Assembly (NCBI GenBank): GCA_007121975.1
Contig: SKJO01000283.1
Span: 1-5,332 of the forward strand
Origin: Nitriliruptoraceae bacterium
GTDB taxonomy: Bacteria; Actinomycetota; Nitriliruptoria; Nitriliruptorales; Nitriliruptoraceae
Length of the DNA: 5,332 bases
Direction: 5' to 3'
Shown here: piece after piece, positions 1 to 5,332 of the stretch
Position numbering within the stretch: position 1 is the stretch's first letter
Layout: each line of letters starts with the position of its first letter
Notes under the pieces: model-generated
The model's input: only the letters and a program-made list of their open reading frames with translations
Told to the model about the DNA's origin: nothing
Databases searched by the model: none
Translations under genes and position numbers: made by a program

Positions 1-1253
1 CCCTCCTCGTCGAGCTGGGCCACCCCGCGCCGGAACTGCTTGACCCGGCTGCGATCAGCCGGGTGGGCGGTGGCGAAGTGTTCGGGAGTGAAGGTCGGGA
101 TCGGGGGGAAGGTGACCTCCTCGTCGACGAAGAGGGTGTCCCCCGCCCGCAGGTCGGTGGCGTTGACCAGCCCGATCACGTCACCGGGGAAGGCCTCGTC
201 GACCGTCTCACGTTCGCGGCCGAAGACCGCGTGCGCGTACTTGGCGGTGACCCGCCGCCCGGTGCGCGCGCAGGTCAGCGACGCGCCGCGCTCGAACCGC
301 CCGGAGCACACCCGGACGAAGGCCAGCCGGTCCCGGTGGCGGGGGTCGAGGTTGGCCTGAACCTTGAACACCAGCCCGCTGAAGGGCGCCTCGACCGGGC
401 GCGCGGCGCCGTCCCGGTCCGCGCGAGGGGTCGGTGCCGGCGCCATGGCGACGACCGCGTCGAGCAGCAGGCGCACCCCGAAGTTCGACAGCGCCGAGCC
501 GAAGAACACCGGCGTGGCCGTGCCGTCGAGGAAGGCATCGAGATCGACGTCGGCCCCGATCGCGTCGAGCAGCTCGACCTCCTCACGTACCACCTCGGGG
601 ACCTCGGCCAGCGTGCCCTCGTCCTCCTGGGCGATCCGCGCGCCGCCGGGGGTGTTGGCCGCGAAGCGGTAGGCGCGCCCGTCACGCCGGTCGACCACGC
701 CCTCGAAGCGCCCCTCGGGCTTGATCGGCCAGGTCACCGGCTGCCCGACCAGGCCGAGGGTGGCCTCGAGGTCATCGAGGATCTCGAGCGGCTCGGGTGA
801 GGGGCGGTCCATCTTGTTGACGAACGTGATCACCGGGGTGCCCCGCGCCCGACACACCGCGTACAGCTTCTCGGTCTGGGTCTCGACCCCCCGGGCGGCG
901 TCGACCACCATCACCGCCGCGTCCACCCCGGACAGCACCCGGTAGGTGTCCTCGGAGAAGTCCCGGTGGCCCGGCGTGTCGAGCAGGTTGAGCACCCGGC
1001 CGTCGTGCTCGAAGCGGGCGACCGCGGAGCTGACCGAGATCCCGCGCTGCTGCTCGAGCGCGAGCCAGTCGGAGGTGGTCGCCCGGTCGGCCTTGCGGCT
1101 CTGGACCGCGCCGGCCTGCTGGATCGAACCGCTGTAGAGCAGGAACTTCTCGGTCAGGGTCGTCTTGCCCGCGTCCGGGTGGGAGATGATCGCGAACGTA
1201 CGTCGGCGTGCCGCCTCGGCGGACACCTGGGTCGGAACGTTCACGGCACTCAC
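1..1253 (-). CDS. prfC: Peptide chain release factor 3 (RF3), 3' end cut off by the window
   Basis: RF3 is a translational GTPase that acts on the ribosome to release RF1/RF2 after peptide release. The 417 visible codons follow E. coli RF3 closely. The G domain has a P-loop at residues 24-32 (SHPDAGKTT), the RF3-typical stretch SDWLALEQQRGIS at 61-73, the G3 motif DTPGH at 92-96 followed by RDFSEDTYR, and the G4 motif NKMD at 146-149. Further on come a GSALSNFGV segment and an RF3 domain-II block (FKVQANLDPRHRDRLAFVRV). The visible part ends in VAQLDEEG, which matches E. coli RF3 near residue 411 of 529, so about 110-120 C-terminal residues lie beyond the left edge. The start is GTG at 1253: an AGGAG lies 6 nt upstream and an in-frame TAG at 1265-1263 excludes anything longer. 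A second in-frame GTG at 1244 is a weaker alternative. The SDW..EQQRGIS signature separates it from EF-G and from Tet(M)-type proteins. It lies 103 bp downstream of the uppP-family gene on the same strand, with a strong hairpin between them, so separate transcription is likely. Confidence 0.96.
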   Translation of the reverse strand, partial: MSAVNVPTQVSAEAARRRTFAIISHPDAGKTTLTEKFLLYSGSIQQAGAVQSRKADRATTSDWLALEQQRGISVSSAVARFEHDGRVLNLLDTPGHRDFSEDTYRVLSGVDAAVMVVDAARGVETQTEKLYAVCRARGTPVITFVNKMDRPSPEPLEILDDLEATLGLVGQPVTWPIKPEGRFEGVVDRRDGRAYRFAANTPGGARIAQEDEGTLAEVPEVVREEVELLDAIGADVDLDAFLDGTATPVFFGSALSNFGVRLLLDAVVAMAPAPTPRADRDGAARPVEAPFSGLVFKVQANLDPRHRDRLAFVRVCSGRFERGASLTCARTGRRVTAKYAHAVFGRERETVDEAFPGDVIGLVNATDLRAGDTLFVDEEVTFPPIPTFTPEHFATAHPADRSRVKQFRRGVAQLDEE

Positions 1254-1259
1254 GGACGG

Positions 1260-1264
1260 CTCCT
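1260..1264 (-). promoter_or_regulatory. Ribosome binding site of prfC
   Basis: AGGAG on the minus strand, 6 nt before the GTG at 1253. It decides the start: the alternative GTG at 1244 would be 15 nt away, and an in-frame TAG at 1265-1263 overlaps the site itself. Confidence 0.75.
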
Positions 1265-1309
1265 ACACGACAGTCGGCGCACGGATCAGATCGGGATCCA
1301 CCCGCGCGT

Positions 1310-1345
1310 CGTCGTGCGGACCGCAACCGGGTTGCCCGCACGACG
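1310..1345 (-). terminator. Strong hairpin between the uppP-family gene and prfC (probable terminator)
   Basis: Perfect 10-bp arms (1310-1319 and 1336-1345, CGTCGTGCGG and its complement) enclose a second 5-bp stem (1323-1327 with 1331-1335) with a 3-nt loop; a 3-nt bulge (1320-1322) lies between the two stems. The structure begins 11 nt after the stop codon of the uppP-family gene in the direction of transcription. No T-run follows on the minus strand, as is common for GC-rich actinobacterial terminators. It could instead act as an mRNA 3'-end stabiliser or as an attenuator ahead of prfC. Confidence 0.6.
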
Positions 1346-1356
1346 GTACCCGGCCC

Positions 1357-2217
1357 TCAGCCATGCGCCTCGAGCCCGACCCCGGAGACCAGCACGAGGG
1401 CTGCCAGCGCCCACACGTACCAGGCGAACACCCGGAAGCGGGCCTGCTCGAGCAGGCGCAGCACGGCCCACAGCGCCACCGTGCCCACCGCGGCGGCCAC
1501 CACGAACCCGGTGAGCATGGCGCCCCAGCCGACGTCGCCGAAGCCCTCACCCAGCGCCACCTGCAGGGTCTGCACGCCGGTGGCACCCAGGATCGTGGGG
1601 ATCGCGACGAAGAAGGAGTAACGGGCGGCGAGTTGACGAGGCATGCCCAGCAGCAGCGCCACGAAGATCGTGGTCCCACTGCGCGACAGCCCCGGGGTGA
1701 GCGCCGCGGCCTGGGCCAGCCCGATGGCGACCGCGGTGCCGACACCGATGCGGGCCTCGTCGCGCCAGGCGAAGCGCAGCGGCCCGCGGTCCGCCGAAGG
1801 CGTCATCGCGTCGGTCGACCACAGCATCCCGCCGGTGAGCAGCAGCGCCCCCGCGATCAGCGTCGGGGTGCCGAACACGGCGGTCAACCCGTCCTGCAGC
1901 GCGATGCCCACCGCCCCGGTGACCACGACGCTGAGCAACATGAGCCCGACCAGGCGCACCGCCACCGGCTCGCGCCGGCGCACCCCGGCACCGAGCTCGC
2001 GCAGCCCGGCACCCATGACCACGACCACCGAGACCAGCGTTCCGACGTGCACGACGAGGTCGAAGAGCACCATCTCGGGGCTGTCGGGGGCCGGCAGAGC
2101 CACGCCCTGCTCGCGCAGCAGGGTCTGGGTCAGCACCAGGTGGCTGGTCGAGGACACCGGCACGAACATGAACACGCCCTGCACGACCCCGAGCACCACG
2201 GCGACGATCAGGGACAT
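1357..2217 (-). CDS. uppP: UppP/BacA-family undecaprenyl-diphosphatase homologue with altered active-site motif
   Basis: A 286-residue polytopic membrane protein, close in length to E. coli BacA/UppP (273 residues). The family dephosphorylates undecaprenyl diphosphate to undecaprenyl phosphate, the lipid carrier for peptidoglycan and other wall polymers, and overproduction can give bacitracin resistance. Visible family hallmarks are the first re-entrant motif VPVSSTSH at 19-26 (E. coli LPVSSTGH), a DLVVHVGTLVSVVVV helix from residue 53, the second motif TPGLSRSGTT at 174-183 with the catalytic-type Arg179, then RYSFFVAIPTILGA at 199-212. Alternating hydrophobic segments run to the C terminus. 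The (E/Q)xxxE motif reads Q13-GVF-M17: Gln at the first position is allowed in the family, but the second catalytic Glu is Met. Start is ATG at 2217 with GGAGG 6 nt upstream; stop is TGA at 1359-1357. It is divergent from the LCP gene. Membership of the family is clear; phosphatase activity is uncertain because of Met17. It may be a specialised subfamily with another substrate or a carrier-lipid transport role. Confidence 0.88.
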   Translation of the reverse strand: MSLIVAVVLGVVQGVFMFVPVSSTSHLVLTQTLLREQGVALPAPDSPEMVLFDLVVHVGTLVSVVVVMGAGLRELGAGVRRREPVAVRLVGLMLLSVVVTGAVGIALQDGLTAVFGTPTLIAGALLLTGGMLWSTDAMTPSADRGPLRFAWRDEARIGVGTAVAIGLAQAAALTPGLSRSGTTIFVALLLGMPRQLAARYSFFVAIPTILGATGVQTLQVALGEGFGDVGWGAMLTGFVVAAAVGTVALWAVLRLLEQARFRVFAWYVWALAALVLVSGVGLEAHG

Positions 2218-2344
2218 GACCAGCCTCCGGGGGCCGGACGTGGGGACGCTGGCAGGCAGACGCTACCGTGGTGGCGATGATGGGTCTGGAGGCACCGCGA
2301 GGTCCCCGCGGACGGCCCGTGGTCAGCGACAAGAACGGACCGGT
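2218..2344. promoter_or_regulatory. Divergent intergenic region between the uppP-family gene and the LCP gene
   Basis: These 127 bp must hold the promoters of both divergent genes. The stretch ACGCTACCGT at 2260-2269 contains a TANNNT-type -10 candidate on each strand: TACCGT at 2264-2269 for the plus strand, and TAGCGT (complement of 2260-2265) for the minus strand. I found no good -35 at 17±1 nt for either, so these assignments are weak. If used, they would give 5' leaders of roughly 70 nt (LCP) and 35 nt (uppP). No clear operator palindrome or riboswitch is seen. Confidence 0.35.
2224..2228 (-). promoter_or_regulatory. Ribosome binding site of the uppP-family gene
   Basis: GGAGG on the minus strand, 6 nt before the ATG at 2217. 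It is close to ideal and supports that start, which places the first transmembrane helix right at the N terminus as in other UppP proteins. Confidence 0.75.
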
Positions 2345-3586
2345 GTGACCAATGAGCCGCAGCAGCCAGCCGACCCCGCCACCGGCCACCGTTGGCGGTG
2401 GATCGTCGGCGGGCTGGCGCTCGGCGTCCTCCTGGCGGCCGTAGTCGCCGTGGTGGCCTTCGACCGGTCCCTGACCCGGGTCGAGGTGCAGGGACTCGGT
2501 GACGAATCGGCGATGCCCGAACCGGCCTTCGAGCAGCCCCCCGATCCCGCAGCGGCCGACGACGGATCATCGATCGATCCCGGGGAGGATCCGCTCGAGG
2601 AGGACCTGCTCGACGCACTGGATCTGCCCGACCCCGATCCGCGGGCGCTGACCATTCTGGTGCTCGGCTCCGACAGTCGCGAGGTGCTCACCCCCGAGGA
2701 GCGTGAGGAGTTCAACACCGGCAACTTCTGGGGCGAGCGCACCGAGGTCGTCGCCCTGGTCCGCCTCGACCCGTCGGCGGCGAACCTGCGGCTGCTCAAC
2801 GTTCCGCGCGACCTGCTGGTCACTCGCTGCGACGGCACCCGGGGCCGGGTCAACGCCGCCTACGGCATCGGCGAGAGCAACGGCGTCGGGGGCATGAGCT
2901 GCGTCGTACAGACACTCACCCAGTGGTCGGGACTGACCATCGACCACGCGGTCAAGGTCGACTTCCGTGGCTTCGTCGACATCGTCGACTCGATCGGGGG
3001 GGTCGAGATGCTGCTCGACCAGCCGCTGCGCGACCGGCGGGCCAACCTCGACCTGCCCCAGGGGTGCGTGCACCTCGATGGGGTCGATGCACTCGCCTTC
3101 GTCCGGGCCCGTGGACTCGACGATGACTACGGCCGCATCGCCCGTCAGCAGCGCTTCCTGCGCGAGCTGCGCGCACAGATCGCCGAGCTCGGCCTCATCA
3201 CCGACCTGCCGCGGCTCCTGCGACTGGCGGACGCCACGGCCCGCTCGGTGCAGCTGGACGGCACGTTGACCCTCAACCGCATCCGACAGCTGGTGTCCAC
3301 CCACCGCGGGCAGCTCACGGGCGATCTCGACACCGAGGTGATCCCGGGGACGCCGAGGATCAGCGAGTCCTCCGGCGCCTACCTCGTGGAGCCCGACGAA
3401 GAGCGCGCACGCGAGCTGTTCGCGTGGCTCGAGACCGGGGTGGACCCGGGGGCGGAACCCGAGCCATCGCTGCCTGGCGGCGGGCTGCTGCCCGACGGCG
3501 AACTCGCCCCGATCGAGCCGTCCGATGGCGCGACGCCACCCGACGACCCGCCACCGGCCGGGTCCGTGGCCCAGCGCTGCGACTGA
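2345..3586 (+). CDS. LytR-CpsA-Psr (LCP) family cell-wall glycopolymer transferase, membrane-anchored
   Basis: 413 residues. LCP proteins act on the outer face of the membrane and attach undecaprenyl-linked glycopolymers (teichoic acids, capsule, arabinogalactan) to peptidoglycan. Order: short cytoplasmic tail (1-18), one membrane helix (about 19-39), an acidic Pro-rich linker (about 52-100), the LCP domain (about 101-272), a helical accessory region (to about 365), and a Pro/Gly/Asp-rich tail (366-413). Domain motifs are LVLGSDSR (105-112), GERTEVVALVRLDP (130-143), NVPRD (152-156), RVNAAYG (168-174), VKVDFRGFVDIVDSIGGV (203-220), and LDGVDALAFVRAR (244-256) followed by DYGRIARQQ (261-269). 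Arg132, Arg155, Arg254, Arg256, Arg264 and Gln268 fit the conserved active-site set; the usual Asp of the R(S/T)D motif is Glu134. Four cysteines (162, 186, 241, 412) lie outside the membrane and could pair. The GTG start at 2345 is chosen because it leaves a normal short tail before the helix. Its ribosome binding site is poor, and an in-frame GTG at 2240 would add 35 Arg/Gly-rich residues. The polymer handled cannot be deduced. Confidence 0.92.
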   Translation: MTNEPQQPADPATGHRWRWIVGGLALGVLLAAVVAVVAFDRSLTRVEVQGLGDESAMPEPAFEQPPDPAAADDGSSIDPGEDPLEEDLLDALDLPDPDPRALTILVLGSDSREVLTPEEREEFNTGNFWGERTEVVALVRLDPSAANLRLLNVPRDLLVTRCDGTRGRVNAAYGIGESNGVGGMSCVVQTLTQWSGLTIDHAVKVDFRGFVDIVDSIGGVEMLLDQPLRDRRANLDLPQGCVHLDGVDALAFVRARGLDDDYGRIARQQRFLRELRAQIAELGLITDLPRLLRLADATARSVQLDGTLTLNRIRQLVSTHRGQLTGDLDTEVIPGTPRISESSGAYLVEPDEERARELFAWLETGVDPGAEPEPSLPGGGLLPDGELAPIEPSDGATPPDDPPPAGSVAQRCD

Positions 3587-3596
3587 ACCTCGACGC

Positions 3597-3625
3597 TTGG
3601 CGGAAGACGGCGAAACGTCTACGGT
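3597..3625 (+). promoter_or_regulatory. Sigma-70-like promoter candidate for the lipoprotein gene
   Basis: TTGGCG (3597-3602) and TACGGT (3620-3625) are separated by exactly 17 nt. This fits the housekeeping-sigma pattern of actinobacteria (TTGNCN, TANNNT) and lies in the short gap after the LCP stop codon. A transcript would begin near 3632, leaving a leader of about 80 nt before the GTG at 3715. This suggests the lipoprotein can be expressed independently of the LCP gene, though read-through is also possible since no terminator hairpin is evident between them. Confidence 0.5.
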
Positions 3626-3698
3626 CGAGGGATCGGCCCCTGCCGACGGGCGAGGTCGGCATCCGCCACCGTCGCACCAGCGCGGAGGCTCCACCGAC

Positions 3699-3704
3699 GA
3701 GGGA
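3699..3704 (+). promoter_or_regulatory. Ribosome binding site of the lipoprotein gene
   Basis: GAGGGA lies 10 nt before the GTG at 3715. It supports this start rather than the longer in-frame extension back into the LCP gene. Confidence 0.55.
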
Positions 3705-3714
3705 AGACCGAACC

Positions 3715-4023
3715 GTGGCACAAGGCAGGAAGAGCACGATCCGGACGCTGGCGGCCGCGGTGGTGGGCGCACTGCTGCTGCTCGGCTGCGGAGGAGGCGG
3801 AGGCGAGGCGGAGGCGATCGCACGCGACGCGTGCGCGCTGTTCGACGAGGTCATGAACCTCGACTTCCTCGACGAGGACAACTTCGAACGCTTCGAGGAA
3901 CTCGAAGCCGAGTTCAACGCCCTCGAGCAACGCCAACGGGATGCGGGACTCAGCGACCAGGAGCTCGAGGACGCCGTCGAGGCCGAGTGCCCCGACGTGT
4001 TCTCGGACTTCGAGGACTTCTAG
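3715..4023 (+). CDS. Small acidic secreted lipoprotein, function unknown
   Basis: 102 residues. The N terminus is a lipoprotein signal peptide: basic n-region (Arg5, Lys6, Arg10), hydrophobic core from about Leu12 to Leu23, and a lipobox LLGC with Cys25 as the predicted lipidated residue. A run of five glycines (26-30) follows as a flexible tether. The mature part (about 31-102) is strongly acidic and probably helical, with heptad-like hydrophobic spacing between about 40 and 90 (FERFEELEAEFNALEQRQRD). Two cysteines, Cys40 and Cys92, could form a disulfide joining the ends of the helical core. The protein ends in DFEDF. I do not recognise a family. The GTG start at 3715 is fixed by the signal peptide and a nearby GAGGGA; the reading frame extends upstream, but that part overlaps the LCP gene and lacks a signal peptide. 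It lies 128 bp after the LCP gene on the same strand, with its own promoter candidate. An envelope role, perhaps alongside the LCP protein, is inference from location and secretion only. Confidence 0.82.
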   Translation: MAQGRKSTIRTLAAAVVGALLLLGCGGGGGEAEAIARDACALFDEVMNLDFLDEDNFERFEELEAEFNALEQRQRDAGLSDQELEDAVEAECPDVFSDFEDF

Positions 4024-4052
4024 CCCCACCCGGGACTCCTGGCCCGACCAGC

Positions 4053-4099
4053 ACGACGACCCGGGCTGCCCGCCACTCGCGAGCGGCCCGGGTCGTCGT
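4053..4099. terminator. Bidirectional terminator hairpin between convergent genes
   Basis: Arms 4053-4066 and 4086-4099 are a perfect 14-bp inverted repeat (ACGACGACCCGGGC and its complement) with a 19-nt loop that itself contains the palindrome CTCGCGAG (4076-4083). It lies 29 nt after the lipoprotein stop codon and 15 nt after the mgtE stop codon, so it can serve both converging transcripts. There is no T-run on either side. Its position between convergent stop codons makes a termination role the simplest reading. Confidence 0.75.
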
Positions 4100-4114
4100 C
4101 GTCGGAGCGCCGGG

Positions 4115-5332
4115 TCAGATGCCCAGCACGGCCCGCGCGATCAGGAAGTAGATGATCAGCCCGGTCGCGTCCACCAGGGTGGTGATCACCGGCGCGGAGA
4201 CCACCGCCGGGTCCACGCCGACGCGCTGCGCAACGAGTGGCAGCATGCCCCCGGCGAACGACGCCCAGGTGCAGATCACCAGCAGGGTCGAGCCGATCAC
4301 CAGCGCGAAGTCCAGGCCGAAGAAGATCGAGACCACCGGCACGGCGATCACCCCGAGCATCACGCCGAGCAGCAGGCCGACCACCAGCTCCCGGCGCAGG
4401 ATGCGGGGCAGATCGGAGAACCGGACCTCGCCGACCGCCATCGACCGGATCACCACCGTGGCGGCCTGCGAGCCCGAGTTGCCGCCGGTGTCGATCAGCA
4501 GGGGGATGAACAGCGCCAGCGCGAGGACCTCCTCGAGGGTGTCCTCGAAGAAGCCGAGGACGTTGACCGTGAGCACCGCCGCGATGATCAGCACCAGCAG
4601 CCACACCGCGCGCTTGCGCGCCAGGCGCAGCACGGTGGCCTCGAGGTAGGGGACGTCGAGTGGCTCGAGACCACCGGCACGCATCGCATCCTCGGTCTCC
4701 TCGAGCTCGATGACCTCCATGGCGTCATCGACCGTGAGCACCCCGACCAGGCGATCCTCGGTGTCGACCACCGGCAGCGCCACCAGGTCCGCCTCCTGCA
4801 CGAGGCGTGCCCCGACCTCCTGGTCCTCGTCGACCCGCACCGAGTAGACGTCGGGGCGGGTGAGCTCGCCGACCGTGGTCCCGGGGCTGGCGGTGACCAG
4901 GTCCGGCAGGTCGATCGCGCCCACCACCCGGCGCTGATCGTCGGTGACCGGCAGGGCCAGCACCTCGCGGCTGCGCAGCCCGGCGCGACGCACCTTGGCC
5001 AGGGCGTCGGCCGCGGTCATCGTGGCGCGCACGCTGACGTACCTCGGGCTCATGGTGCGCCCGACCGACTCCTCGGGGTAGCCGAGCAGCCGGTTGGTGT
5101 TGTCGCGCGAGTCGGCCGGCAGCGAGGCGAGCAGCCGTCTGGCGACGGTGGCGGGCACCTCCTCGATCAGCCGGGCCCGGTCGTCGGCGTCGATCTGTCC
5201 GAAGAGCTGATCGGCGTCGATCTCCCCGAGCGCGTCGAGCAGCTCCTTCTGGTGGATCGGGTCGAGCGCCTCGAACACCGCCAGCGCCCGGTTCTTGGGC
5301 AGCAGCCGGAAGGGCATGGCGCGGTCCTCATC
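4115..5332 (-). CDS. mgtE: MgtE-family Mg2+ transporter/channel, 5' end cut off by the window
   Basis: MgtE is a homodimeric inner-membrane Mg2+ channel gated by cytoplasmic Mg2+ through its N and CBS domains. The frame stays open to the right edge (405 codons visible). The in-frame ATG at 5317 falls inside the N domain (context DEDRAMPFRLLPKNRALAVF), so it is very unlikely to be the start. Counting from that Met as residue 1: helical N-domain repeats to about 85 (ALDPIHQKELLDAL and similar), CBS1 about 88-150, CBS2 about 153-205, a connecting plug-type helix about 206-235, then five membrane helices to 400. The signature FIPLLIDTGGNSGSQAATVV is at 270-289. Asp383 in LVDATGLIIYF matches the pore Asp432 of Thermus thermophilus MgtE, with nearly the same distance to the C terminus (17 versus 18 residues). 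The offset of 49 implies that some 45-50 residues are missing at the 5' end. Stop is TGA at 4117-4115, facing a strong shared terminator. Its promoter, and any Mg2+-sensing leader, would lie outside the window. Confidence 0.96.
   Translation of the reverse strand, partial: DEDRAMPFRLLPKNRALAVFEALDPIHQKELLDALGEIDADQLFGQIDADDRARLIEEVPATVARRLLASLPADSRDNTNRLLGYPEESVGRTMSPRYVSVRATMTAADALAKVRRAGLRSREVLALPVTDDQRRVVGAIDLPDLVTASPGTTVGELTRPDVYSVRVDEDQEVGARLVQEADLVALPVVDTEDRLVGVLTVDDAMEVIELEETEDAMRAGGLEPLDVPYLEATVLRLARKRAVWLLVLIIAAVLTVNVLGFFEDTLEEVLALALFIPLLIDTGGNSGSQAATVVIRSMAVGEVRFSDLPRILRRELVVGLLLGVMLGVIAVPVVSIFFGLDFALVIGSTLLVICTWASFAGGMLPLVAQRVGVDPAVVSAPVITTLVDATGLIIYFLIARAVLGI

Noticed and set aside
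63..800. Plus-strand open frame (245 codons) opposite prfC
   Set aside because: The minus strand encodes unmistakable RF3 here, and the plus-strand product has no domain features.
1254..1309. A dedicated prfC promoter between the hairpin and the ribosome binding site
   Set aside because: No convincing -10/-35 pair on the minus strand. A short inverted repeat (GGATC 1283-1287 with GATCC 1295-1299) is too weak to call.
772..1341. Minus-strand open frame overlapping prfC in another frame
   Set aside because: Arg/Gly-rich out-of-frame reading of the prfC G domain, with no independent support.
1165..2280. Long plus-strand open frame (371 codons) opposite the uppP-family gene and the start of prfC
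   Set aside because: The translation is rich in His, Gln, Arg and Gly with no domain, and it is exactly antisense to a recognisable membrane protein. It is a GC-driven shadow frame.
1643..2344. N-terminal extension of the LCP frame back to 1643
   Set aside because: It would run antisense through the uppP-family gene, and its Ser/Thr/Arg-rich sequence has no domain. The membrane anchor is placed normally with the start at 2345.
3424..3714. N-terminal extension of the lipoprotein frame
   Set aside because: It overlaps the LCP 3' end out of frame and is Arg-rich; the signal peptide and lipobox only make sense with the start at 3715.
2567..3823. Long minus-strand open frame (418 codons) opposite the LCP gene
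   Set aside because: No recognisable motif, and it is antisense to a clear LCP domain. High GC suppresses stops in the opposite frame.
4020..4604. Minus-strand open frame overlapping the 3' half of mgtE
   Set aside because: Out-of-frame shadow of the MgtE membrane domain; composition is Gly/Arg/Ala with no motif.
1..5332. CRISPR arrays, tRNA or rRNA genes, insertion sequences, phage or toxin-antitoxin modules
   Set aside because: No regularly spaced repeats, cloverleaf sequences, transposase motifs or small paired genes seen on reading both strands.

Overview
This window looks like an ordinary chromosomal segment of a very GC-rich bacterium, most likely an actinomycete-type (Actinomycetota) organism. 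The grounds are strong G/C at third codon positions, long shadow frames opposite every gene, GTG starts on three genes, and a LytR-CpsA-Psr (LCP) protein of the actinobacterial type (short cytoplasmic tail, one membrane anchor, acidic linker). There are no phage, insertion-sequence, CRISPR, tRNA or rRNA signatures. The genus cannot be named from the sequence alone.

Layout, left to right: (1) prfC, peptide chain release factor 3, minus strand, 1253 to the left edge, where its 3' end is cut off. (2) A 103-bp gap holding a strong hairpin. (3) A divergent uppP/bacA-family membrane protein, minus strand, 2217-1357. (4) A 127-bp divergent intergenic region. (5) A membrane-anchored LCP-family protein, plus strand, 2345-3586. 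(6) A 128-bp gap with a good sigma-70-like promoter candidate. (7) A 102-residue acidic lipoprotein of unknown function, plus strand, 3715-4023. (8) A 91-bp convergent gap with a 14-bp perfect stem, probably a bidirectional terminator. (9) mgtE, Mg2+ transporter/channel, minus strand, 4115 to the right edge. Its reading frame stays open to the edge and its true start lies outside the window.

The centre has a cell-envelope theme. UppP-family enzymes regenerate the undecaprenyl-phosphate carrier, and LCP proteins move polymers from that carrier onto the wall. The lipoprotein next to the LCP gene may belong to the same envelope function, but nothing in its sequence proves that. prfC (translation termination) and mgtE (Mg2+ homeostasis) are housekeeping neighbours with no evident link.

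No undescribed multi-gene system is evident. The most notable observations are at residue level. The UppP homologue lacks the second glutamate of the (E/Q)xxxE active-site motif (it has Met17), and the LCP protein has Glu134 where the family normally has a metal-binding Asp.
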